A DNA stretch of 64,000 bases, taken from positions 151,243 through 215,242 of the forward strand of contig NZ_JADTQG010000011.1 in assembly GCF_016008875.1 (NCBI RefSeq). Direction: 5' to 3'. The stretch comes from Ectopseudomonas mendocina. GTDB lineage: Bacteria; Pseudomonadota; Gammaproteobacteria; Pseudomonadales; Pseudomonadaceae. The position numbers were made by a program, and so were the translations under genes. Shown piece by piece: positions 55,371 through 64,000 of this stretch; the stretch's first letter is position 1, and each line of letters opens with the position of its first letter. The notes beneath the pieces were generated by a model. It was not told where the DNA came from, did not search any database, and was given only the letters and a program-made list of their open reading frames with translations.

Positions 55371-56065
55371 GTGAAGGCGTAGCCGCGGCCGTGCAGCGTC
55401 TGCAAACGGTCGGCGCCGAGGCCGGCTTCGGCCAGGCGGCGACGAATGCGGCTGACGTGCATGTCCAGGCTGCGGTCGTACTGGCTGTACTCGCGCTCCA
55501 GCGCCATACGGTACAGATAGGGCTTGCTCAGCGCCTCGCCACGATGGCTGACCAGCAGCCAGAGCAGGCGGAACTGCAACGGCGTCAGCGCCAGGTCGCA
55601 GTCGCCGACCCGCGCCTGCTGAGCGTGGCGGTCCAGCTGCAACTCGTCGACCTGCAACTGCTGCGCCTGGCCGCTACGCGTGCCCTCCTGCGGGCGCGTG
55701 CGGCGCAGCACGGCGTCGATGCGCAACTGCAGCTCGGTGATGTTGAAGGGCTTGGGCAGGTAGTCATCGGCGCCGTGGCGCAGACCACGAATGCGCTCCT
55801 CCTCGGCGCCACAGGCGGTGAGCATGATCACCGGTGTCTGCTGTTGCTCGCGCAGGCGCCGCAGCACGGAAAAACCGTTGACGTCCGGCAGCATCACATC
55901 GAGCAACAGCAGATCCGGCGACTCGCGCAGCGCCGTCTCCAACCCCGCCTCGCCAAGGTGACAGGCGCTGGTGGCGTAGCCCTGGCCACGCAGCAGTTCG
56001 CCGAGCTGGGCGGCCAGGGTGCGGTCGTCCTCGACGATCAGGATGCGAGCCAGGCTGGCGGTCAT
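55367..56065 (-). CDS. OmpR-family response regulator (PfeR/PirR-like)
   Basis: A 232-residue regulator. The receiver has acidic E12-D13-D14, phospho-acceptor D56 (LLLLDVMLPDVNGFSVL), the threonine in MLTACGA and a lysine in YLPKPFN. The winged-helix DNA-binding domain runs from about residue 130 (LALTPLQFRLLWLLVSHRGEALS; DMHVSRIRRRLAEAG; LQTLHGRGYAF). It is the first gene of the run regulator-kinase-receptor-ABC-DUF2218. A Fur-like site lies 24-42 bp upstream, so iron starvation should raise expression of the sensor system. Confidence 0.92.
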   Translation of the reverse strand: MTASLARILIVEDDRTLAAQLGELLRGQGYATSACHLGEAGLETALRESPDLLLLDVMLPDVNGFSVLRRLREQQQTPVIMLTACGAEEERIRGLRHGADDYLPKPFNITELQLRIDAVLRRTRPQEGTRSGQAQQLQVDELQLDRHAQQARVGDCDLALTPLQFRLLWLLVSHRGEALSKPYLYRMALEREYSQYDRSLDMHVSRIRRRLAEAGLGADRLQTLHGRGYAFT

Positions 56066-56088
56066 AGGACTTACTCTGGACGATTAAG

Positions 56089-56107
56089 GCGAATGATTCT
56101 CATATAT
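56089..56107. promoter_or_regulatory. Fur-box-like site upstream of the two-component genes
   Basis: GCGAATGATTCTCATATAT matches the Fur consensus at about 11 of 19 bases, including GAATGATTCTCAT, which is close to the common Fur core. It lies directly before the regulator gene. Confidence 0.55.
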
Positions 56108-56157
56108 AAAAATCACTTCGGCAACTTCGCTACACACGGTGCTTCCTGGCTCGACGA

Positions 56158-58686
56158 TCAATAAACGTCGCGGCGATAGCGACCTTCCTCGACCAGATCC
56201 TGCACCGCCTCGTCGCCGAGCAGTTCGCGCAGTGCCGCATCGACGCCACCGGCCATGCCCTGCAGGCTGCCGCAGACGTAGATGGCAGCTCCTTCGGCCA
56301 GCCAGGCGTGCAAGCGTTCGTGCCGCTCGCGCAATAGATCCTGTACGTAGCGCTTGTCGGCCTGGTCGCGGGAGAACACCGAATCCAGGTGCTGCAGCTC
56401 GCCTGCATCCAGCGCCGCCTGCAGCTCGTCACCACAGAAGAAATCGCAGGCGCGATTGCGCTCACCGAACAGCAGCCAGTTACGCCCCTGCCCTGCCAAT
56501 ACGCGCGCGCGCAGCAGCGAGCGCAGCCCGGCCAGACCGGTGCCGTTGCCGATCAGAATTAGCGGGCGATCATCATCCGGCAGATGGAAACCGCTGTTGC
56601 GCCGCACTCGCGCCAGCAACTGGCCGCCGTCGGGCAGGTGCTCGGTCAGCCAGCCTGAGCCCAGGCCGAGACGGCCATCGGCCTGCACCGCCTGACGCAC
56701 GATCAGTTGCAGCACACCATCGGCTGCCACCGAGGCGATGGAGTACTCACGCGACCCCAGCGGCACCAACGCGTCGACCACGGCCTGGGCATGCAGCCCG
56801 ACCAGATGCGCAAGGCTTTCCGGCAGCTGACGCTCAGCCAGCGCTTCGCCCAGGCTGCTCGCCTGGCCATCGAGCACCACCGGTTCGAGGCCGTCGAAGC
56901 CCGAATGCTGCAGCCAGGTCTGCACGGCTGCGGCGTCGTGACGTGGACGGATCTCCAGGATGTCGCCAGCCTGCCAGGCGCTCTGCGCGGGCGGCGTCAG
57001 GCCGAGCAGGAATACCGGCGCGCCCTGGCTGCCAGGGTTGAGCAGGCGCCGCTCGCTCAGCGTCCAGTTCTGCCAGGACGCTTCCTCGAAGCGAACCGGC
57101 GCAGCACCGGTCAGGTCACTCAGATGCTGTTGCCAGCGCTGCAACGCGGCCTGATCGGCGCCATCGACCTCGACGCTGTCGAACAGGCGCTGCGCGCCCT
57201 GCAAACCCAGCCAGTCGTTGATACGCCGGGCAAAGCCACAGAAGTGCTGATACTGCCGGTCGCCCAGGGCCAGCACGGCATAGCTCAACTGATCGAGCGG
57301 CAGCGAGGCGCCGAGTACCTTGCGCTCGAAACCCAGGGCCGCGTCCGGCGCTTCGCCATCGCCAAAGGTGCTGACCACGAACAGCGCCTTGCGCGCCTGG
57401 CGCAGGCTGTCGGCATCGACGCGCGAAAGCGGCTCGACCCGCACCGGGATACCGGCGGCCTGCAGTTGCCCGGCGCTCTGCCAGGCCAGTTGCTCGGCAA
57501 AACCACTCTGGCTGGCGAAACCGACCAGCCAACCGCCTGCCGCATCATCCCCCTTGAGCGAGCCTCGTGCGGCCAGTGCCGCGCGCTTCTTGCGCCGGCG
57601 ATCCAGGTACAACAGCCAGCCGGTGACGAAGAACAGCGGCAGCGCGCCCGTGGCCAGCATCATCAGGATGCGTCCCGGCAGGCCGAAGTACTCACCGACA
57701 TGCAGCGCGTAGACGCTGGCCAGCAGCTGCGCCTTGAAGCTCTTGTCGGTGTAGCGTTCATGGCGGCTGATTACGCCGCTCTGCGGATCGATCTGGAACT
57801 GGTTGAATGCGCTTACGTGGTCGGCATCGTCGAGCATGTAGAAGACAGTCGCCGGCTGCCCCGCTACCGGCGACAGGCGCAGGTTCCATGCGATCAGCTT
57901 GGGCCCCGCTGTCTGCTGGATGCTCTGCCACATGGTGTGATAGTCGACTTCGGGCAAGGCACCGTTGGGCATCTCGCGGCCACCGCGACCACGGCCTTCG
58001 CGTTTTTCCGGTGGCGTATCGGAAAGCAGGTGCGTCAGCCCCTCGCGGTACCAGTCATAGGACCAATACAGGCCTGTGAGACCGGCGCACAGATAGAACA
58101 GCAGCGCCCAGGTACCGGCGACGGCATGCAGGTCCCAGTTGAAACTGCGGCCTTTCCTCTTCCAGTCCAGGGTCAACCAGGTGCGCCAGCTCAGCGCCTT
58201 GCGTGGCCAGCGCAAATAAAGGCCGGACAGGCAAAAGAAGAGCAGCGCCAGGGTACTGGCAGCCGTGATCTGCTTGCCCACCTCGCCCATGGACAGGAAG
58301 CGGTGCAGCATCAGCATCAACTGGAAGAAGTCCTGGCCGATCGGCTTGGCCAGCACCTCACCGGTGTAAGGGTCGAACACGATGCGCGGCCCGCGCCGCT
58401 CACCCGGTGGGGGGGAAAGAAATGCCATGCCTGGCCCGTCGTGCCGACCATCGACCCACAACCCGGTGACGCGGTCAGCGGTGGCCGTCTCGATCCGCGA
58501 AGCCAGCTCGGCCGGAGTCAGGTGCCCCTGCTCGCTGGGCTGGATCTGCCAGCGCTCTGCATTAAGCGCCCGGATGATCTCGCCCTCGAAGCTATAGAGG
58601 GCGCCAGTGATGCCCATGATGGCCAACACCAAACCGGCACTGATGCCAAAGAACCAGTGCAACTGGAAGATGATTTTCTTCAACAC
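56158..58686 (-). CDS. PepSY/flavodoxin/NADPH-reductase fusion (PiuB type)
   Basis: About 842 residues. The first 380 form a PepSY transmembrane region ([28 protein letters not shown], and helices near 135-160, 185-215 and 340-365) with periplasmic PepSY loops. Residues about 390-530 are flavodoxin-like ([46 protein letters not shown]). The rest is an FAD/NADPH reductase ([41 protein letters not shown]). The protein can pass electrons from cytoplasmic NADPH across the inner membrane, consistent with reduction of ferric siderophores; the role is inferred. Start GTG 58686 follows GGGTGG; a GTG at 58713 is possible. Confidence 0.88.
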   Translation of the reverse strand: MLKKIIFQLHWFFGISAGLVLAIMGITGALYSFEGEIIRALNAERWQIQPSEQGHLTPAELASRIETATADRVTGLWVDGRHDGPGMAFLSPPPGERRGPRIVFDPYTGEVLAKPIGQDFFQLMLMLHRFLSMGEVGKQITAASTLALLFFCLSGLYLRWPRKALSWRTWLTLDWKRKGRSFNWDLHAVAGTWALLFYLCAGLTGLYWSYDWYREGLTHLLSDTPPEKREGRGRGGREMPNGALPEVDYHTMWQSIQQTAGPKLIAWNLRLSPVAGQPATVFYMLDDADHVSAFNQFQIDPQSGVISRHERYTDKSFKAQLLASVYALHVGEYFGLPGRILMMLATGALPLFFVTGWLLYLDRRRKKRAALAARGSLKGDDAAGGWLVGFASQSGFAEQLAWQSAGQLQAAGIPVRVEPLSRVDADSLRQARKALFVVSTFGDGEAPDAALGFERKVLGASLPLDQLSYAVLALGDRQYQHFCGFARRINDWLGLQGAQRLFDSVEVDGADQAALQRWQQHLSDLTGAAPVRFEEASWQNWTLSERRLLNPGSQGAPVFLLGLTPPAQSAWQAGDILEIRPRHDAAAVQTWLQHSGFDGLEPVVLDGQASSLGEALAERQLPESLAHLVGLHAQAVVDALVPLGSREYSIASVAADGVLQLIVRQAVQADGRLGLGSGWLTEHLPDGGQLLARVRRNSGFHLPDDDRPLILIGNGTGLAGLRSLLRARVLAGQGRNWLLFGERNRACDFFCGDELQAALDAGELQHLDSVFSRDQADKRYVQDLLRERHERLHAWLAEGAAIYVCGSLQGMAGGVDAALRELLGDEAVQDLVEEGRYRRDVY

Positions 58687-58736
58687 GACGGAGCCACCCT
58701 TACCCTGACCCACTGCGACGGGCGGCTACTCTATAT

Positions 58737-58755
58737 GGGAATAATTTTCATAACC
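58737..58755 (-). promoter_or_regulatory. Fur-box-like site upstream of the PiuB-type gene
   Basis: On the minus strand GGTTATGAAAATTATTCCC matches the Fur consensus at about 13 of 19 bases. It lies 51-69 bp before the GTG, next to a TATAGA box at 58730-58735. Confidence 0.6.
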
Positions 58756-58863
58756 ATTCTTTTACGCGATATTTACGCATCGCCCGATTTGCCCAACCTG
58801 CGTCTCCTGTCAGCGCGACGCAAACCCGATGGCCGTGCCTCCGCCAGCGCCTGCAGTTATCGG

Positions 58864-58869
58864 TATAAT
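58864..58869 (+). promoter_or_regulatory. Candidate -10 box for prfC
   Basis: TATAAT at 58864-58869 is a perfect -10 hexamer 57 bp before the prfC ATG. No good -35 hexamer is seen at 17 bp, so this is a partial promoter call. Confidence 0.4.
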
Positions 58870-58925
58870 CGCCAGTTTTCCGGACGCCTGAGGCGCCCTC
58901 AACGATTCAATCCAGGCACATATTC

Positions 58926-60509
<1,584 letters not shown>

Positions 60510-60525
60510 GGTTGCACGCGCTTGG

Positions 60526-60557
60526 CTCCCCTCTCCCATTCATGGGAGAGGGGAGCT
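60526..60557. terminator. Long perfect hairpin between prfC and gcd
   Basis: GCTCCCCTCTCCCAT (60526-60540) and ATGGGAGAGGGGAGC (60543-60557) are perfect 15-bp arms separated by two bases. There is no T run, so it may be a repeat-derived hairpin that acts as a barrier rather than a classic terminator. It lies in the 101-bp gap between convergent genes. Confidence 0.55.
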
Positions 60558-60610
60558 AAGCGTACACGGCCCTAAATTAACCGCATTACCGCTCAGCGGC
60601 CTTATACCCG

Positions 60611-63031
60611 CTACTCCTCTTCCTCCAGCGTCCAGGCCACCAGCGAGTCACCCATGCGCGTGCCGAACGAGCCGTGCCCGCCGGCCATCACCACCACGTA
60701 CTGCTTGCCGGTCTTTTCCGAAACGTAGCTGATGGGCGTGGCCTGGCCGCCTGCCGGCAGTCTGTCCTTCCACAGTTCCTCGCCGGTGCGCATGTCATAG
60801 GCGCGCAGGTAGTAGTCCAGCGTGCCACTGAGAAAACCCAGGCCGCTGGCTGTGATCAGCGGGCCACCGAGATTCGGCACGCCGACGGTCAGGGGGATGC
60901 CCAGCGGCGCGCTGTCGCGGCTGGTCCCGTTCTTGCGCTGCCAGACCTTGTCCATGCTGCGCAGGTCAACCGCCGTGACATAGCCCCATGGCGGCGCCTG
61001 GCAGGGCAGCCCCAGCGGTGACAGGAAGGGTTCCAGGCTGACCATGTAAGGCGCGCCGAGGTTGGGTTGCAGACCCACCTCGCTGCCACCGGAACCGGCC
61101 TGCCCGCCGCCCTCCTCACGCTTGACCAGACGCGAGACGAACGCCAGGTAATTGGGCGCGCCGAAGAGTATCTGCCGCTGCGGGTCAATCGCCACCGAGG
61201 GCCAGTTGAACACCCCGACGTTGCCCGGGTAGATCAGCGAGCCCTGCTCCGATGGCGGGGTGAAGTCGCCTTCGTAACGCAGGCGGTGGAACTGGATACG
61301 ACAGATCAGTTGGTCGAACGGCGTACCGCCCCACATGTCACGCTCGTGCAGCGGCTCGTCAGGCGCATAGGTAAGCGCGGAGACCGGCTGGGTCGGCGCG
61401 GCGAAGTCGCCTTCCACCGTACCCTGCGGGACCTGTCGCTGGCTGACCGGCACGATGGGCTCGCCACTGCGCCGATCGAGCACGTACAGATCGCCGCGCT
61501 TGGTCGCCTGGATGATCGCCGGCACTGGCCCCTCAGGACCTTCGACGTCCACCAGGCTGGGCTGCGATGGCAGGTCGCGGTCCCAGAGGTCATGGTTCAC
61601 CGTGCGGAACTCCCAGCGCACCCGTCCGGTTTCCAGGTCCAGCGCCACCAACGCCGCAGTGAAGCGCTCGGCCTCGGGGCTGCGCTCTACCGCCCACTGG
61701 TCAGGCGTCTGGTTGCCCATGGGGATGTACACCAGGCCCAGCGCCTCGTCCGCCGTGGCGATGGTCCAGGAGTTGGGCGTGCTGCGCACGTAGGTCTCGC
61801 CATCGGCCAGCGGCTCGGTGGCTTCGGGACGACCGGGATCGAAGTTCCACACCAGCTCGCCGCTGCGCACGTCGTAGGCGCGAATCACCCCACCCGGCGA
61901 GTCCACCGAACCGTTGTCGGTGATCGAGCCACCGACGATCACCAGCTTCTCGGTCACCACCGGCGGCGAGGTGGGCAGGTAGACGCCCAGCGCGTCATCG
62001 CCCAGGCCGATCTTGAGATCGACCATGCCGGCTTCGCCGAAATCCTCGCAGGGCTTGCCGTCGTGCACATCGAGCGCGTACAGCGTGGCATCATTGGTCG
62101 GCAGGAACAGGCGCTGGGTGCAGCGCGACGTCGCCGCCGGCGAAGGCTCCGGCGCCGCGCCATCTTGCGCGGCAATTGGCGCACCACGGTAGGCTGCGGC
62201 ATCGTGATAGGCCAGGCCGCGGCAGGTCATGTGCTGGTAGTAGTCGGCCTGGCGGTTGATCGCCGGGTCGAAGCGCCAGCGCTCCTCGCCGGTGTCGGCG
62301 TCGACCGCGATGGCGATGCTGTGCGGCGTGCAGATGAACAGGTTGTCGCCGACCTTCAGCGGCGTCACCTGGTTGGTGATTTCGCCGGGATCGCCCTCGC
62401 CAGGCAGGTCGCCGGTGTGAAACTCCCAGGCCTTCCTCAGCCGCCCGACATTGGCCGTGGTGATCTGCTCCGCACTGGCGTAGCGCTCGCCACGCGACGA
62501 GCCACCGTAGGCAGTCCATTCGCTGGCCGAACGGCCAGCTGGTGCCCCGTCAGCAGCGGCCATGCGCGGCTCGTCGAAACGGCCAGGCAGGCGATGATAA
62601 TCCTGCGTCAGCGAATAAACCGCCATGCCCGCGCCGAGCAGCAGGCCGATGCCCAGCACCACGCTGGCACCGTCACGCCAGGGCTTTTCAGGCGCTATGT
62701 GCCGGTTGATCCAGGGCAGCAGCAGCCACAGACCGAACACGCACCAGAGGTCGATACGCGGCGCCATCTGCCACCAGTCGAAGCGCACCTCGTAGATCGT
62801 CCAGGCCAGGCTCGCCAGCAGCACCAAGGCATACAGCCACAGCGCCGCACGCTGACGGCGATGCATCAGCACACCCACCAGCAGCAGGCCGAGGCCGGCC
62901 AGCAGGTAGTACCAGGATCCGCCCAGCCACAGCAGATAGGCGCCACCGAGCGCCAGCAGCGCACCCAGAACAACGGCCGCCCAGGCCGTCAGGGTGATGC
63001 GCAGAGGTTTTGCGTTGTTGTTCTCAATCAT
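60611..63031 (-). CDS. gcd: Membrane-bound PQQ-dependent glucose dehydrogenase
   Basis: An 806-residue quinoprotein that oxidises glucose to gluconate in the periplasm and feeds electrons to ubiquinone. About five N-terminal membrane helices (residues 12-145) anchor an eight-bladed beta-propeller. TAYGGSSRGERYASAEQI, VNHDLWDRDLPSQPSLVD (with the catalytic aspartate), MGNQTPDQW and the final VVVMAGGHGSFGTRMGDSLVAW are hallmarks of the mGDH family. GGGGAGCG precedes the ATG. No pqq genes lie in this window. Confidence 0.96.
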   Translation of the reverse strand: MIENNNAKPLRITLTAWAAVVLGALLALGGAYLLWLGGSWYYLLAGLGLLLVGVLMHRRQRAALWLYALVLLASLAWTIYEVRFDWWQMAPRIDLWCVFGLWLLLPWINRHIAPEKPWRDGASVVLGIGLLLGAGMAVYSLTQDYHRLPGRFDEPRMAAADGAPAGRSASEWTAYGGSSRGERYASAEQITTANVGRLRKAWEFHTGDLPGEGDPGEITNQVTPLKVGDNLFICTPHSIAIAVDADTGEERWRFDPAINRQADYYQHMTCRGLAYHDAAAYRGAPIAAQDGAAPEPSPAATSRCTQRLFLPTNDATLYALDVHDGKPCEDFGEAGMVDLKIGLGDDALGVYLPTSPPVVTEKLVIVGGSITDNGSVDSPGGVIRAYDVRSGELVWNFDPGRPEATEPLADGETYVRSTPNSWTIATADEALGLVYIPMGNQTPDQWAVERSPEAERFTAALVALDLETGRVRWEFRTVNHDLWDRDLPSQPSLVDVEGPEGPVPAIIQATKRGDLYVLDRRSGEPIVPVSQRQVPQGTVEGDFAAPTQPVSALTYAPDEPLHERDMWGGTPFDQLICRIQFHRLRYEGDFTPPSEQGSLIYPGNVGVFNWPSVAIDPQRQILFGAPNYLAFVSRLVKREEGGGQAGSGGSEVGLQPNLGAPYMVSLEPFLSPLGLPCQAPPWGYVTAVDLRSMDKVWQRKNGTSRDSAPLGIPLTVGVPNLGGPLITASGLGFLSGTLDYYLRAYDMRTGEELWKDRLPAGGQATPISYVSEKTGKQYVVVMAGGHGSFGTRMGDSLVAWTLEEEE

Positions 63032-63211
63032 CGCTCGCTCCCCGAACCACTGCCCCGTCCAGACCAGGGCCGTGATCTGTGGATGCGAAGTGAGGGTGAG
63101 AGTTCAGCGATTCTGTCGCGCCAAGAATGACAAGCAGCCTGCCTGGCCCTCCCCCACATCGCCCGTGTTGGCATAAAGTGGCGCCTGACCCCGACCCGCC
63201 CTGGAGCAGCA

Positions 63212-63919
63212 ATGACCCACCCGAACATCGTCATCCTGACCGGCGCGGGTATCTCCGCCGAAAGCGGCATCCGCACCTTCCGCGCCGCGGACGGCCTATG
63301 GGAAGACCACCGCATCGAAGAGGTGGCCACGCCCGAAGGTTTTGCCCGCGATCCGGCACTGGTGCAACGGTTCTACGACATGCGCCGCGCCCAGCTGCGC
63401 GATCCGGCCATTGCGCCGAATGCCGGGCATCTGGCCCTGGCTGAGCTGGAGGCCAGTTGGCAGGGCGAGTTCCTGCTGGTCACGCAGAACGTCGACAACC
63501 TGCACGAGCGCGCCGGTTCCAAACGCTTGCTGCACATGCACGGCGAGCTGCAGTCGATGCTGTGCAGCAACTGCCAACAACGTTTCCCGTTACTGGAAGA
63601 CATGCCGGTCAGCCAGGCGTGCACCTGCTGCGGCAAAGTCGGTACCTTGCGCCCGGATATCGTCTGGTTCGGCGAGATGCCCTATTACATGGAGCGCATA
63701 CATGACGCGCTGGAGCAGTGCGAGCTGTTCGTCAGCATCGGCACTTCGGGCCATGTCTACCCGGCAGCAGGTTTCGTCGAGCAGGCGCGCCGCGCCGGCG
63801 CGCATACGCTGGAGATCAATCTGGAACCGAGCCAGGGCCATTCGCTGTTCGCCGAGAAACGCTACGGCCCGGCTACCGAACAGCTGCCGCGCTGGGTGGC
63901 AGGGCTGTTGGCTAGCTAA
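63212..63919 (+). CDS. cobB: NAD-dependent protein deacylase, CobB/SIR2 type
   Basis: A 235-residue class III sirtuin. NAD is bound by TGAGISAESGIRTFRAADGLWE; the catalytic histidine lies in LLHMHGELQSMLC; zinc is held by CSNC and CTCC. Y55 and R58 (FYDMRRAQL) are the Tyr-x-x-Arg pair that recognises succinyl and malonyl lysine, so desuccinylation is likely as well as deacetylation. VTQNVDNLHERAG is conserved. GGAGC precedes the ATG. It is divergent from gcd by 180 bp and followed by REP sequences. Confidence 0.94.
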   Translation: MTHPNIVILTGAGISAESGIRTFRAADGLWEDHRIEEVATPEGFARDPALVQRFYDMRRAQLRDPAIAPNAGHLALAELEASWQGEFLLVTQNVDNLHERAGSKRLLHMHGELQSMLCSNCQQRFPLLEDMPVSQACTCCGKVGTLRPDIVWFGEMPYYMERIHDALEQCELFVSIGTSGHVYPAAGFVEQARRAGAHTLEINLEPSQGHSLFAEKRYGPATEQLPRWVAGLLAS

Positions 63920-63921
63920 AC

Positions 63922-63942
63922 GTAGGGCGGGGGCAACCCGCC
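63922..63942. repeat. REP single arm, GTAGGGCGG type
   Basis: GTAGGGCGGGGGCAACCC followed by GCC matches one arm of the palindromes at 21449 and 36407. It lies 2 bp after the cobB stop; no partner arm is seen before the window ends. Confidence 0.65.
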
Positions 63943-63974
63943 AAAACGCAAATGGCCGACTAAGCATTCCACCC

Positions 63975-64000
63975 GTAGGAGCGGGGGTGGGCCCGCGCCC
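63975..64000. repeat. REP arm, GTAGGAGCGG type, cut by the window edge
   Basis: GTAGGAGCGGGGGTGGGC followed by CCGCGCCC is a common Pseudomonas intergenic type, related to the arms of the doublet at 16075-16154. It runs off the end of the window. Confidence 0.55.

Noticed and set aside
42841..58686. Siderophore biosynthesis cluster within the iron block.
   Set aside because: No NRPS, NIS synthetase, isochorismate or ornithine hydroxylase genes are present; ornithine decarboxylase here belongs to polyamine synthesis and sits in its usual place near piuC.

Overview
This is about 64 kb of a high-GC gammaproteobacterial chromosome, almost certainly Pseudomonas and most like the P. mendocina/oleovorans group. 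The evidence is gene content and order: yhdP-rng-maf-mreDCB facing gatCAB, then roxSR, piuA/piuC and speC. From memory this follows the PA4476-PA4519 stretch of P. aeruginosa. Several Pseudomonas-type REP palindromes support the placement. I see no prophage, insertion sequence, CRISPR array, rRNA or tRNA.

Layout. 1-9 kb: envelope and cell-shape genes on the minus strand (yhdP, rng, maf, mreD, mreC, mreB). 9-12.3 kb: the gatCAB amidotransferase operon. 12.4-16 kb: an RlpA-like lipoprotein, a Ca/Na antiporter, a carboxymuconolactone decarboxylase-like protein, a Cys-rich unknown and an AEC transporter. 16-22 kb: the RoxSR redox two-component system, a SIMPL protein, a doubly degenerate response regulator/HD-GYP protein, Ada and a DJ-1 protein. 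22-27.7 kb: purine permease, trmA, a DUF411 protein, a YpfJ-type protease and a Bcr-type exporter. 27.8-32.8 kb: an RND efflux pair with a divergent TetR regulator. 32.8-36.4 kb: a copper island (copZ, a small secreted protein, copA, cueR) with two CueR-type promoters. 36.5-40.3 kb: RIO kinase, LysR regulator with a divergent reductase, DUF2218 protein and PxpA.

40.4-58.7 kb is an iron-acquisition block. It holds a FepA/CirA-type receptor, a PiuA-type receptor, a Fe(II)/2OG hydroxylase (PiuC) with an FMN hydroxy-acid oxidase, and ornithine decarboxylase. It then runs through a seven-gene minus-strand cassette: OmpR-type regulator, sensor kinase, TonB receptor, binding protein, permease, ATPase and DUF2218 protein. 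It ends with a PepSY/flavodoxin/reductase fusion (PiuB type). Fur-box-like sites precede most of its transcription units. A tandem 9-mer direct repeat sits between the kinase and receptor genes and is a candidate site for the regulator.

58.9-64 kb: prfC, membrane-bound PQQ glucose dehydrogenase and a CobB-type sirtuin.

The main unexplained signals are: the regulator-coupled receptor/ABC/DUF2218 cassette; the REC/HD-GYP protein that has lost its phospho-acceptor and most metal ligands; a TTAGC(C/T)GGCTAA palindrome shared by two exporter promoters; a lipoprotein whose N-terminus is encoded by a REP palindrome; a possible AUU start for mreC; and an inverted-repeat element related to two other intergenic copies. 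All names come from reading motifs and remembered families; no database search was run.
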